In this document: positions 15,394-24,020 of the stretch, piece after piece
How the letters are laid out: each line of letters starts with the position of its first letter
Position numbering within the stretch: position 1 is the first letter of the stretch
Source: an uncultured Erysipelotrichaceae bacterium
GTDB lineage: Bacteria > Bacillota_I > Bacilli_A > Erysipelotrichales > Erysipelotrichaceae
Assembly (NCBI GenBank): GCA_947649125.1
Contig: CANSQL010000019.1
Location: 1-45,704, forward strand
Direction: 5' to 3'
Length of the DNA stretch: 45,704 bases
Position numbers and translations under genes: made by a program
The notes under the pieces: model-generated
Seen by the model: only the letters and a program-made list of their open reading frames with translations
Databases searched by the model: none
What the model was told of the DNA's origin: nothing

Positions 15394-17748
15394 TCATTCC
15401 TTCTTTTTTTTCTTTAATAAACAATACATGAGATATGAGCCTGCGATACTGCATAAAGCTATTAAATAAGGTACGATTGATGTCGTATCGCCTGTATTTA
15501 CGATGACCTTGTCAACAGAATCCTCGCTTGGCTTTGGATTTTGATCCGTATCTTCCGGCATTGGTTTTTCATCATCGGAAGGCTTATCGATTTCATCCTT
15601 ACTATCATCATCTGAGGGCTGTTCGGGCTTGGAAGGCTCTGTCGGCGGTTCAGTTTCATCAGCCGCCCACAACAGATAAATCAGCGTATCTTCATGAAAC
15701 TGCGCTCCGATTTCTAAAGCCTGTGTACCTTCCTTATCAAGAAATAAGCCTTCACAATGATATCCCTCATATTCCTTTTCCTGACTCAAAGTATCAATCA
15801 AGGTCAACAATGTATTCATTGCGGCCGCATCTAATTCAAAACCCTTGATATATGCAAGCTCAGCCGCAACCGTTCCGGTTTTTCCTTCAATGAATGAGGC
15901 AACGGTAAGCATTATAATTTCAGGCTCCTTGACAATGACCGTTATCGTTTTTGTCGCAACAGCACCTTTACTGTCCGTGACCTCATAGGTGACATGATAT
16001 CCCCCTGCCTTCGTGCTGTCAACATCGTTATGAGTAACCTGAATTGATGCGCTGAGATCACCGTCCTCTTGATCTGAGGCAGTTACATTTTCTAACGGAT
16101 CGAACGCTTCACCAAACGCAAGCTCTCTGTCTGCGGCCTGAATGGTCGGCGGTGTATTTGAACCTGCGACCGTAACCTTTGCGCTTGTTTGATAAAGCTG
16201 TGTTGAAAACAGATTTATCGTAAGTTCGATTGTCGCTGTTCCTTCCTTGCCGGTACTCGTCGCTAAGCCGTTTTCATCAATCATCACGATATCCTCGTTC
16301 AATGATACCCATGAAGCTTTGGCTACGGTAGATAATGTAGTTCCCTGCGGAAGCAGCTCATAGGTCATCTCAACACTTTCATTTAAGTCGATGTGCTGAT
16401 CATCCATTACGATATCCTTCATTAAAGCACTCTGTTCAAGCTGATATTCCCGGTTGGAAGAAGGATCGACAACAGAAGCAGTGATTTTAGCTTCTCCTGC
16501 TTTTTTCGCCGCATAATAAACTCCGTCGGCTCTTGTTTCTATCGAGATAAGCTCAGGAGTAGATGTACTGTATACCACTGTCGGTTTTTCCGCATTTTTA
16601 TCCAGCATTGTAACCGCGGCCGACAGCTTTCTTTCTTTATTTTTTCCTGACACATAAAGCTCACTTGCCGTAAAGGTGAAATTCGCAATTGATTGATTAG
16701 TGACAGTCATGTTTTCATCACAAACAGAGCCGATCGTTACATTGGCATAGGTTCCTCCCGAGATTACGCTTAACGGCATTTCACTGTTCCAATAGTTTTC
16801 ATTTAAATCGATTTTTCCTTTATTCAGAGCACAACGCACCGCATAGCCCTTGCTTCCCGGTAATGTATCCGATCGTGAAATCACGTTGCGATGAATTTCA
16901 ATCGGCACCGTATTCAAGGTATTTGTCTTTGTGATATAGATACCATCGCCTTGACTTCCCAGCGCTCCGCTTCCCGAATCTCCGTCTCGATTCCAATTCG
17001 CAATAACATTATCTGTGATGGTTGCTTCCGTTTTAATCGTTGAAGATGAAAAATTGATACAGGAATGATTCACATCACGAATCACATTGTTTTTCACATT
17101 CATATAATCCGCTGTTAAAGTAAAATACACTCCGTTGACCGCATTACCCGCTCCTCCGACATCAGCGATATAATTATTCAATACATCAAAGGTACCGATA
17201 AACTCAGTTGCGGCATTCGCGTTCACATGAATCGCAGATACAGATCCGTTTTCTATATCGGTGATTACATTGTTGAGAATTCGCAGATTACCGGTAGATT
17301 CAATCATATTGCCCCAACCGAGAATATTGATTCCCTTATTGTTCATGGTAAAGCCGTCAATCGTCACAGAGGCATCATCATGTAAGCCCTGCACTTCAAT
17401 TCCGTTTGTCAGAACTGTTTCCGTATCATTTCGCTTTTCACCCGCAACAACAGCTGAGTTTCCTGCCTGTGCACCTTTTAAAACAATGCTTCTGTTTCCC
17501 TTATCCTTCGTATTGGTAATCGTAATCGCTTCGTCATAGCTTCCTGCCGGAACACTGATGACGGCACTTTCATTGTTTTGGACACTGTCAATTGCCTGTT
17601 GAATCGTATCATATTCACTGATATCCGCACCTTTTTCAACCTTTATTTTATTCTCTGCCGCCGAAACTGCTTTAAAAGGTGTTACGATCGATAACAACAA
17701 AGCTGTAAGCATCAGTATTGAATAAAGTCCTTTCCTTTTCCTAACCAT
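15394..17748 (-). CDS. Cell-wall anchored beta-helix protein with Ig-like domains and NTGD sorting signal
   Basis: A 784-residue exported protein. A signal peptide (1-30, ending VSAA) is followed by a right-handed parallel beta-helix of pectate-lyase type (about 40-350), full of Asn-rich turns such as NNVIRDVNHSCINFSS. Then come Big-type Ig domains, a DUF5011-like domain (NTPPTIQAADRELAFGEAFD, about 535-610), a short InlB-like repeat, and a P/D/E/S-rich wall-spanning linker. The C-terminus is VNTGD, a hydrophobic helix and KKKKKE, a sorting signal in which NTGD replaces LPxTG. The beta-helix may bind or cleave a polysaccharide, but I could not identify catalytic residues. ATG 17748 has GAGGAG upstream. 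Confidence 0.85.
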   Translation of the reverse strand: MVRKRKGLYSILMLTALLLSIVTPFKAVSAAENKIKVEKGADISEYDTIQQAIDSVQNNESAVISVPAGSYDEAITITNTKDKGNRSIVLKGAQAGNSAVVAGEKRNDTETVLTNGIEVQGLHDDASVTIDGFTMNNKGINILGWGNMIESTGNLRILNNVITDIENGSVSAIHVNANAATEFIGTFDVLNNYIADVGGAGNAVNGVYFTLTADYMNVKNNVIRDVNHSCINFSSSTIKTEATITDNVIANWNRDGDSGSGALGSQGDGIYITKTNTLNTVPIEIHRNVISRSDTLPGSKGYAVRCALNKGKIDLNENYWNSEMPLSVISGGTYANVTIGSVCDENMTVTNQSIANFTFTASELYVSGKNKERKLSAAVTMLDKNAEKPTVVYSTSTPELISIETRADGVYYAAKKAGEAKITASVVDPSSNREYQLEQSALMKDIVMDDQHIDLNESVEMTYELLPQGTTLSTVAKASWVSLNEDIVMIDENGLATSTGKEGTATIELTINLFSTQLYQTSAKVTVAGSNTPPTIQAADRELAFGEAFDPLENVTASDQEDGDLSASIQVTHNDVDSTKAGGYHVTYEVTDSKGAVATKTITVIVKEPEIIMLTVASFIEGKTGTVAAELAYIKGFELDAAAMNTLLTLIDTLSQEKEYEGYHCEGLFLDKEGTQALEIGAQFHEDTLIYLLWAADETEPPTEPSKPEQPSDDDSKDEIDKPSDDEKPMPEDTDQNPKPSEDSVDKVIVNTGDTTSIVPYLIALCSIAGSYLMYCLLKKKKKE

Positions 17749-17850
17749 TTGTTTCTCCTCTCCTCATTTAATATGTAATCCGATATTTCTTATTTCAATT
17801 CAGCTCTATTCTATGCACCCTTAATAAGAGTCAATATGCAATAAACACAA

Positions 17851-17914
17851 AAAAGCACAAATTGATCGCTTTGTAAAAAAAACATCTGCCGCAATCAAAA
17901 ATTTTGTGCTTTTT
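17851..17914 (-). terminator. Possible terminator after the GGDEF-like gene
   Basis: AAAAGCACAAA (17851-17861) pairs perfectly with TTTGTGCTTTT (17904-17914), but the loop is 42 bases. It lies between the GGDEF-like gene stop (17995) and the beta-helix gene. The rest of 17749-17994 holds no gene. Confidence 0.4.
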
Positions 17915-17994
17915 ATCGAATTACCTAATTTATTTTACCTTATTTCCCAACCATTGTCCGGTAATATACCGATGATGCTTTATTCCCTTTTCAG

Positions 17995-19176
17995 CTATTG
18001 AATAGAAATGATCTGATCGATTCGCTGATACATATCCATTGCGCTTTCTGTCGGCATCTGAATGATAGAATAAATTTTAAAGCCGATTGTGAGTGCTAGA
18101 GCTGACAATGCCTTGTCAAGTGCATTACATTCCTCAGACATCTTGCGATAATCATCTGAGATAATCGTAATAACGATGCGATTTTCTCTGACTCTGGCAA
18201 TGATACATTCCTGAAGGACACAGCGCTCCAAGCATTCCTTGATCTGCGAAAGCGTATCCTGTTCAAAATCCAAGCCGTAAGTATCAATATACGGATGCAG
18301 ACTGTTCAGCTCAATTACGATCATACCGATCGATTTCAGATTTTGACGCTTCATATTCAGTAACAGCGTATAAAAATACTCACGATTATAAAACAGTGCC
18401 AAAGGATCCATCAGCTGTTCATCCTTAGCCTGTCGTCTGCGTTCTCTCAGCTCCTGATTTAAGCGTGTCAATTCCGCACGATACGTATGCTGCAGCTCCT
18501 CCTTGTACATTTTCATACGCTGATATTTTTTCATCATATGCACAAGTTGAACCGCAAATGCGATGATGATAACTGCTAAAATACCGCCCGCAATCATCAG
18601 TAACAACTGAATATTTTGATAGTTTACATCCTTGAGAACAGATGAGGTCGTCTTAGAGCTTCCGATAATATACGCATTGCCTGCATACTGCATCGTTACC
18701 GCACTGACGCTTTCCAATGCACCCTTCGCTTCCTTGGTAACATACGCATGCTTCGATTCACCGCGAAACAACGCATTTGCCTGAGCTACATCGCCGCCCT
18801 TATTTCGCCATTCCTCAATCAAGCGATTTAAATCCTTGCCGTCCTGCATTGCCGTCTGCATCGCATCACGCTCAAACAGAATCTTATCCTGTCGATATAA
18901 GAACCAATACGTATCGGCATCGCTTTTCTGTTCCTGTATATAGGCAACAAAAATTCGCTCGAAATCCTTTTCGTCCGTATGCTCCAACGCATCACGCAGC
19001 TGATAGCTCATGCGCTGTGCCGCTTCATTCTGCATCGCTGCATGCGTGCTTAAAATGCGCTGCTGCATCATTTGATCGATCTGATATACACCGAAGCCGT
19101 CTAATGCCAATAACGCAAAAGCGGTGCACAGTAAAAGCAGAATTTTCACATGAATACTAAGCTTTCGTTTTTTCAT
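17995..19176 (-). CDS. Two-helix membrane sensor with degenerate GGDEF domain
   Basis: A 393-residue protein with an N-terminal membrane helix (about 9-31), an extracytoplasmic sensor region of about 160 residues, a second helix (about 192-214), a coiled coil rich in K/E/R and a C-terminal GGDEF-like domain. The fold signature is seen in MDPLALFYNREYFYTLL and IGMIVIELNSLHPYIDTYGLDFEQDTL. However, the catalytic GGDEF loop is replaced by VRENRIVI, so it should not make c-di-GMP. It may be a receptor or scaffold. AAAGGA lies 9 bases before ATG 19176. No EAL or other c-di-GMP genes are in the window. Confidence 0.75.
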   Translation of the reverse strand: MKKRKLSIHVKILLLLCTAFALLALDGFGVYQIDQMMQQRILSTHAAMQNEAAQRMSYQLRDALEHTDEKDFERIFVAYIQEQKSDADTYWFLYRQDKILFERDAMQTAMQDGKDLNRLIEEWRNKGGDVAQANALFRGESKHAYVTKEAKGALESVSAVTMQYAGNAYIIGSSKTTSSVLKDVNYQNIQLLLMIAGGILAVIIIAFAVQLVHMMKKYQRMKMYKEELQHTYRAELTRLNQELRERRRQAKDEQLMDPLALFYNREYFYTLLLNMKRQNLKSIGMIVIELNSLHPYIDTYGLDFEQDTLSQIKECLERCVLQECIIARVRENRIVITIISDDYRKMSEECNALDKALSALALTIGFKIYSIIQMPTESAMDMYQRIDQIISIQ

Positions 19177-19263
19177 CGGAACAATCCTTTCTCAATATCC
19201 CTTATATTTTATCATATCCGATAGAAAATACAAATTATCCTGTACATATTCTCCTTGCGAAAC

Positions 19264-19286
19264 GAAAAAAAGTGCCGTTTTGGCAC
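19264..19286 (-). terminator. Terminator of panE
   Basis: The minus strand reads GTGCC-AAAAC-GGCAC followed by seven T, 14 bases after the panE stop. Confidence 0.9.
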
Positions 19287-19300
19287 ATAAAGCAGATCAT

Positions 19301-20224
19301 TTACGCAGGAAATGTGCTTTCAAGCGCTGTCAATCGTTCATAAAGCAGTGTGTTGACGGGACAGGAAAGCTGAAATTTTGCACAGCGACGAATGACTTCG
19401 GCGGCAAACAGGTCCACTTCCGTTCTGCGTTTCGCAAGCACATCCTGCGCCATGCTCGGTCTGCCTGTAGGAGAAAGGGTATCACACATTGCCGCCCACT
19501 CGGTTATTTCCCGCTCAGTCAAATGAATTCCTTCATAAACGGAAAGTTGCTGAACCTCTTTCATAGCCGCAAGCATTTGTGTACGTGCCTCACCGGGCTG
19601 CTGAATCGTTTCATAAGTACCGCAATGTAAAGCAACGACTTGATTTAAGCCGCAGTTCAGCATAAACTTGCCCCATTGATGATGAATGATATCTTGCTTC
19701 AATGTATGAGGAAAACCGATGCCGTCAAAGAATTCATGAATTCTGTTTACCGCTTCGTTTTGTGAGCTATCAAAAGCACCGAAACAAAGCTCTCCGAGCG
19801 TATGACATTCTACATGATTTCCTACCTTGGTCGCATCCATTCCCTGCGCAACCGTATAGATGATATTCTCACGATTGAAATATTCAGCCAATACAGCCTC
19901 GCTTGTAATACCGTTTACCGCACTCATCAACAGTGTATCAGAATCGCAATGTGCCTGAATTGTCTCACAGGCCTTCCGTAAGCCGTTTGCCTTCGTACAA
20001 AACAGCACCAAATCAACTGCTTGCGCCGTATTATTTTCATCGGCATATAAGAAATCACAGCGCTCTTCGTTATAATAACAGCCTTCGCTGCGATATCGTT
20101 CCGTTCGTTTTTTATCGGCCACAATGCGCAATGCCCCTTTCGGCAAATGCCGATTCAAGTAATAGGCAAAATTGATTCCCACTGCGCCCAGACCGATCAA
20201 CGCTATCGTTTGTATTTGTTTCAT
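19301..20224 (-). CDS. panE: 2-dehydropantoate 2-reductase family protein
   Basis: Ketopantoate reductase (ApbA/PanE) family, 307 residues, the usual length. The N-terminal NAD(P) motif is ALIGLGAVGINFAYYL. The family motifs CTKANGL (position of the KA pair), SAVNGITSE and the catalytic Lys region HHQWGKFMLNCGLNQ are present. PanE reduces 2-dehydropantoate to pantoate for coenzyme A synthesis. No other pan genes are nearby and the family includes paralogues with other substrates, so the pathway is inferred. The ribosome site (AGAGGT) is moderate. Confidence 0.82.
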   Translation of the reverse strand: MKQIQTIALIGLGAVGINFAYYLNRHLPKGALRIVADKKRTERYRSEGCYYNEERCDFLYADENNTAQAVDLVLFCTKANGLRKACETIQAHCDSDTLLMSAVNGITSEAVLAEYFNRENIIYTVAQGMDATKVGNHVECHTLGELCFGAFDSSQNEAVNRIHEFFDGIGFPHTLKQDIIHHQWGKFMLNCGLNQVVALHCGTYETIQQPGEARTQMLAAMKEVQQLSVYEGIHLTEREITEWAAMCDTLSPTGRPSMAQDVLAKRRTEVDLFAAEVIRRCAKFQLSCPVNTLLYERLTALESTFPA

Positions 20225-20294
20225 CTTACGCTACCTCTCATCTCATTTTAATTATAATCACTTTTCGATAGGTTCGCAAGAACATAAATTAGGA

Positions 20295-20323
20295 TTCACA
20301 ATCGTTTCATAAAGTGTTATACT
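20295..20323 (+). promoter_or_regulatory. Promoter of the small membrane protein gene
   Basis: TTCACA (20295-20300) and TATACT (20318-20323) are separated by 17 bases, just before the AGGAGG of the gene at 20346. Confidence 0.65.
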
Positions 20324-20345
20324 CTTAATACAGGAGGAAAAAAAC

Positions 20346-20789
20346 ATGCAAATATATAACTCACATTTTATGAATAATAAAGAACGCTTTCTGAAATCAG
20401 CATTATATTCGTTTCTGTGCGCTATCGGCTGTGCCGTTGTATTCAACTATATCACACAGCTGAGCGGACAGCTGCTGCATATCACCTTTCCGATTTTATA
20501 TGTAGTCAGCGGTTATCTTATCGCTAAATCAATTCATAAGGCAGGAGGAGGAATCGGCAGACAGTATTCCTATTTAGGCTGCGGTATGACGATATTCAGT
20601 ATTCTGCTTGCGGAAATGTTTGCCTTCGGCGGCTATGATATTCTTGTCCATCCGCAGCTTTGGGGCATTACCCTTCGTGTGATGTTTCAAGCGTGGTTTT
20701 CCTTTTCGGGCAACAGTATTCTTACGCTGTTCTTTATCGCCTGGGGCATTTATACAGGCTATCATGAATCCGATATCGCCAACAACTGA
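20346..20789 (+). CDS. Small polytopic membrane protein of unknown function
   Basis: A 147-residue protein with about four hydrophobic segments (about 16-37, 45-62, 75-95 and 115-137). I do not recognise the family. It has a good promoter, AGGAGG 9 bases before the ATG, and a terminator, so it is a real, separately transcribed gene. The neighbours are divergent panE and a convergent peroxiredoxin-like gene and give no functional clue. Confidence 0.75.
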   Translation: MQIYNSHFMNNKERFLKSALYSFLCAIGCAVVFNYITQLSGQLLHITFPILYVVSGYLIAKSIHKAGGGIGRQYSYLGCGMTIFSILLAEMFAFGGYDILVHPQLWGITLRVMFQAWFSFSGNSILTLFFIAWGIYTGYHESDIANN

Positions 20790-20818
20790 AAAAATGGAGC
20801 TCATCCCTCCATTTTTTC
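20788..20818. terminator. Bidirectional terminator
   Basis: GAAAAAATGGAG (20788-20799) and CTCCATTTTTTC (20807-20818) form a perfect 12-bp stem with a 7-base loop. It overlaps the last codons of the convergent peroxiredoxin-like gene. Confidence 0.9.
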
Positions 20819-21433
20819 ATTTTCTGTATACTGAAACGCTTCAATAAAGTCAATCAAATCATCGTTTTTAAAGAATCCGCTGTCTTCAACCATTCGATGA
20901 TAACACTGTTCCTGTTCTCTTTTGATGCGTTCTTTTTTTCTGCGTGACAGCTTACGCCATTCATTTCTTTCATTATCACGTTTTAACAGCTTTAAGACCT
21001 CTAATACATTCATTTCAACATGTGCCCGTTTAAACGTCTTATAAATAAAGCCGTTTTCATCAATCAACAATGATGATCTTGCGGTAATCCATTTGGGTTT
21101 TCCGAAGGTCATCTTTTGATTCCATACGCCGTATTTCCTTCTGACAGTTTGATTTGGATCATGCAGCAATGAAAAAGGAATATGAAGTCTTTTACTTTCA
21201 GCCTTCAAGATATCCTCTGTATCCTCACAAACAGCGATAATACGAACATTTAAGGCTGAAAAAGCGTCAATCATTTTCGCATAGCTGATAATAAAAGCTT
21301 GATTGTCCAATCTTGTGATTGATGATAAAAAAAGTATACATACCTTTGTCCCCTGAAAAGCACTCAGCTCTATCCGTTGATGATTTTGATCCTGTAAATG
21401 AAAATCAGGTGCCCGCAGGCCTTTTTCAATCAT
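20801..21433 (-). CDS. Peroxiredoxin-like (AhpC/TSA fold) protein lacking the peroxidatic cysteine
   Basis: About 210 residues. The thioredoxin-fold Prx/BCP signature is clear: GLRAPDFHLQDQNHQRIELS, GTKVCILFLSS, later IPFSLLHDPNQTVRRKYGVW. But the segment that should read T-P-x-C reads SSITRLDNQAF, with no cysteine at the active position, so ordinary peroxidase activity is unlikely. The C-terminus adds about 55 charged residues (KLSRRKKERIKREQEQ). I chose ATG 21433 (GGAGG 11 bases upstream); the frame is open further upstream to 21544 but that part overlaps a structured leader. Function unknown. Confidence 0.7.
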   Translation of the reverse strand: MIEKGLRAPDFHLQDQNHQRIELSAFQGTKVCILFLSSITRLDNQAFIISYAKMIDAFSALNVRIIAVCEDTEDILKAESKRLHIPFSLLHDPNQTVRRKYGVWNQKMTFGKPKWITARSSLLIDENGFIYKTFKRAHVEMNVLEVLKLLKRDNERNEWRKLSRRKKERIKREQEQCYHRMVEDSGFFKNDDLIDFIEAFQYTENEKMEG

Positions 21434-21457
21434 TCTGTTAAAATCCTCCATAATACT

Positions 21458-21519
21458 ACAGATTGAGTCCTGCCTCACACAATTTCTTGTCCTGTTCGTG
21501 ACAGCAGTCCTCAATCTGT
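21458..21519 (-). other. Structured leader upstream of the peroxiredoxin-like gene
   Basis: ACAGATTGAG and CTCAATCTGT form a perfect 10-bp stem closing 42 bases, with an inner CTGT/ACAG hairpin. It ends about 10 bases before the GGAGG of the gene, so it could affect translation or RNA stability. No known riboswitch motif was recognised. Confidence 0.4.
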
Positions 21520-21542
21520 GCTTTGTACCCCGTTTTTGCAAC

Positions 21543-21585
21543 AAAAAGTGGACTGTATCAGATACAAAGTACCTATACAGCCCAC
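21543..21585 (-). terminator. Terminator of the mgtE-to-transglutaminase operon
   Basis: GTGGGCTGTAT and ATACAGTCCAC pair (one wobble), followed by TTTTT on the minus strand, about 30 bases after the transglutaminase stop. Confidence 0.8.
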
Positions 21586-21613
21586 CCGAGTATATAATAA
21601 CATAAAATTGAAT

Positions 21614-22525
21614 TTATTCAGGATGATTGCTAAAAAAGCTATTTACGGCTCCCTGTAATGCAGTCTTTTCTGTTTTATTTAAAATATGAATATCATTATA
21701 AAAGAAAGCATCTTCATCCATATTCAAATACGTATTCAAAACACGACCTGCTTCATCGGGAACAGGATCGTCCCAAGTGATATCGATATGTCGCCAGCCG
21801 TTTGCACCGCGAACATAATTCCAGCCGTGATTCATTGCGGATGCGGATACATAGACTGCTTCAATACCCGCTTCCTTTGCCATCAACATAAAGGCACGGG
21901 AATAGCCGCTGCATACACCGACCCCGTCTAATAAAACACTTGAAGCCTGAAACAGCTTAGAGTTTGTTTCTGCCTGTTCCTGTTCGTAGCTTGTCGTTGC
22001 GATAATATTGTCATGAATCGCCGTTATTTTTTCCTCAAGATTCATAGATTCATCAATGATCTGCGCCACTCTGCGCTTTGCTTCCTGCTTTGCCGCCTCA
22101 TAGCGCTCATCAGGATTCGATATTGTGATATGATGGGAAACATAAAGCGTTTCCCCGCTGTGGCTTGTATATGAGGTATCATTTTGTAACAGTGAAATAT
22201 CAAACGGATTCAGCACACAAAGCTTTTTTGATACTTGATCCAAATCCAATGTTTTTTTACTTTGATAGCTGATGCTTTCCGTTTCATTATCAATCGCATA
22301 TTGAATCAGCTTTGCCAATTCAGCTTCATCTTCAACATAGAATATTTGTCCGCTTTCCTCAAATTCATTATTTTCCAGTACCGTAAATTTATAACCGCTC
22401 AGATGATACGCATCATCTGCGACAATCAGTTCATTACGCTGTGCGCTTTCAATATCATACGGCTTACGAAACAAACAGCCGCTCAATACACATGCGATCA
22501 GCAACAAACACAGTCCTTGTTTCAT
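21614..22525 (-). CDS. Transglutaminase-like lipoprotein
   Basis: About 303 residues. A lipoprotein signal (LLLIACVLSGC, lipobox Cys near residue 17) anchors it outside the membrane. The C-terminal half is a transglutaminase/papain-like core with the triad Cys in GVGVCSGYSRAFMLMAKEAG, His in AMNHGWNYV and Asp in WRHIDITWDDP. Such bacterial proteins are thought to act as proteases or peptidyl cross-linkers at the wall; the substrate is unknown. ATG 22525 has AGAGGAG 7 bases upstream, starting 11 bases after the deoD stop. It is the last gene of the five-gene operon. Confidence 0.88.
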   Translation of the reverse strand: MKQGLCLLLIACVLSGCLFRKPYDIESAQRNELIVADDAYHLSGYKFTVLENNEFEESGQIFYVEDEAELAKLIQYAIDNETESISYQSKKTLDLDQVSKKLCVLNPFDISLLQNDTSYTSHSGETLYVSHHITISNPDERYEAAKQEAKRRVAQIIDESMNLEEKITAIHDNIIATTSYEQEQAETNSKLFQASSVLLDGVGVCSGYSRAFMLMAKEAGIEAVYVSASAMNHGWNYVRGANGWRHIDITWDDPVPDEAGRVLNTYLNMDEDAFFYNDIHILNKTEKTALQGAVNSFFSNHPE

Positions 22526-22536
22526 AGGTGCTCCTC

Positions 22537-23256
22537 TTACTTTATACAAGCGATTGCTGCTTCCAGTGCCAAGGTAATCATATCGTCAAATGCACTTTGA
22601 CGCTCTTTGGCGCTTGCCTGTTCATGCTTCACAAAGGAATCGGAAATCGTCAACAGACATGCAGCCTGTTTATTCAACAGCTTGGCATGATGAAACAGGG
22701 CGAAGCTTTCCATTTCGACACAATCGCAATGCTGCTGCTCATAGAATTCGCGAAAGCCGCTCACATGCTCCTCATGATAGAACACATCACTGGAATGGAC
22801 ACGACCTTTGTGTAACGGCATTGAAAGCTTAGCTGCAGTTTCTGAAATCGCTTGATTCAATGCTTCGCTCGGATATAGTATATGTTCTTCACAGCCGCTT
22901 TGTACCAGCGCAAAGGTGGATTCACTCCATGCGCTTTCGGCTAAAAACAAATCAAATATATTAAAATGCTCATTATATGCACCGGCACTGCCGACGCGGA
23001 TAATTCGTTCGACATCATAAAAGCGGTACAGCTCATAGGAGTAGATACCGATGCTGGGCATACCCATTCCCGAGCCCATAACGGATATTTGTTTTCCCTT
23101 ATACATACCGGTATAGCCAAGCATGTTGCGTATCATATTGAACAGCTTCACATCAGTTAAATAATGCTCGGCGATATATTTGGCACGAAGCGGATCACCC
23201 GGCATTAAGAGCGTTTTCGCAATCGCCTGCTTGGGTGCTTCATTATGCGGTGTCAT
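22537..23256 (-). CDS. deoD: Purine-nucleoside phosphorylase, DeoD type
   Basis: Hexameric-type purine-nucleoside phosphorylase, 239 residues, releasing base and (deoxy)ribose-1-phosphate for purine salvage. Motifs seen: LLMPGDPLRAKYIA (phosphate site), VMGSGMGMPSIGIYSYEL, VGSAGAY, VEMESFALFHHA (ribose/base site) and LTISDSF, where the Asp is the catalytic acid. The start overlaps the SDR stop by 4 bases (ATGA). No other nucleoside genes are in the operon. Confidence 0.95.
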   Translation of the reverse strand: MTPHNEAPKQAIAKTLLMPGDPLRAKYIAEHYLTDVKLFNMIRNMLGYTGMYKGKQISVMGSGMGMPSIGIYSYELYRFYDVERIIRVGSAGAYNEHFNIFDLFLAESAWSESTFALVQSGCEEHILYPSEALNQAISETAAKLSMPLHKGRVHSSDVFYHEEHVSGFREFYEQQHCDCVEMESFALFHHAKLLNKQAACLLTISDSFVKHEQASAKERQSAFDDMITLALEAAIACIK

Positions 23257-24020
23257 TTGCTTTCCTCTTGCTTGCGCTTTTGAATATGATAAGCCGCTTC
23301 CAGTAAAACTGCCAACGGCAGCACCTTACAGCACACATAGGCTGCCTTCATCAGCTTTCCGGGAATGATGATTGCACGTTGGGCAAACATTTCATCGATT
23401 GCCGTTTTCGCTACCTCATAGCTTGATTTGCCTTTAATTCTAAATTTCACTCCGGCAACTTCACTGAATTCGCTTTGTACGGGACCCGGGCAAAGGGTAC
23501 TGACAAATACATGCGCATGCTGCTTCTGCAGCTCTTTTCTTATCGCTAAGGTAAAACGCTGTACATATGCCTTTGTCGCATAATACGTTGCCATCATCGG
23601 CCCCGGCAAAAAGGCTGCCGCAGATGCCACATTCAAGATATAGCCGAAATCACGCTTGACAAAATCACGTAAAAACAGCTTTGTTAAAATATGACATGCC
23701 TTGATATTGGTATCAATCATATTCATCTCTTTTGCCAGATCACAATCTGCGAACGATCCGGCCAAGCCGAAGCCCGCATTATTGATCAAAATATCGATAT
23801 CCTCATTTGCCAAACGCTCATATAGCAAATGACAGCTTTGTTCATCTGCCAAATCCAGTGTAATTGCGGTTACATGAACCTTTTCCGATAACTCGCTCTG
23901 CAGTTGCTTTAAGCGCTCGCTCCTGCGCGCTACAATAAATAAATCAATGCCGTAATCGGCAAGCACTCTTGCCATATCTCGGCCGATTCCCGAGCTGGCT
24001 CCCGTAATACATGCTTTCAT
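23253..24020 (-). CDS. Short-chain dehydrogenase/reductase
   Basis: Classical SDR, 255 residues. The N-terminus has the TGASSGIG cofactor motif, ILINNAGFG follows, and the catalytic triad is Ser in VASAAAF and Tyr/Lys in YYATKAY. The position after strand 2 (ARR) suggests NADP preference. The C-terminus has a hydrophobic stretch (AAYVCCKVLPLAVLLEAAY) that might contact the membrane. It overlaps both neighbours by 4 bases, so it is made with them. The substrate cannot be told from sequence. Confidence 0.9.
   Translation of the reverse strand: MKACITGASSGIGRDMARVLADYGIDLFIVARRSERLKQLQSELSEKVHVTAITLDLADEQSCHLLYERLANEDIDILINNAGFGLAGSFADCDLAKEMNMIDTNIKACHILTKLFLRDFVKRDFGYILNVASAAAFLPGPMMATYYATKAYVQRFTLAIRKELQKQHAHVFVSTLCPGPVQSEFSEVAGVKFRIKGKSSYEVAKTAIDEMFAQRAIIIPGKLMKAAYVCCKVLPLAVLLEAAYHIQKRKQEESK

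Noticed and set aside
21458..21519. T-box or other known riboswitch before the peroxiredoxin-like gene
   Set aside because: There is a 10-bp stem but no T-box sequence and no recognisable aptamer.
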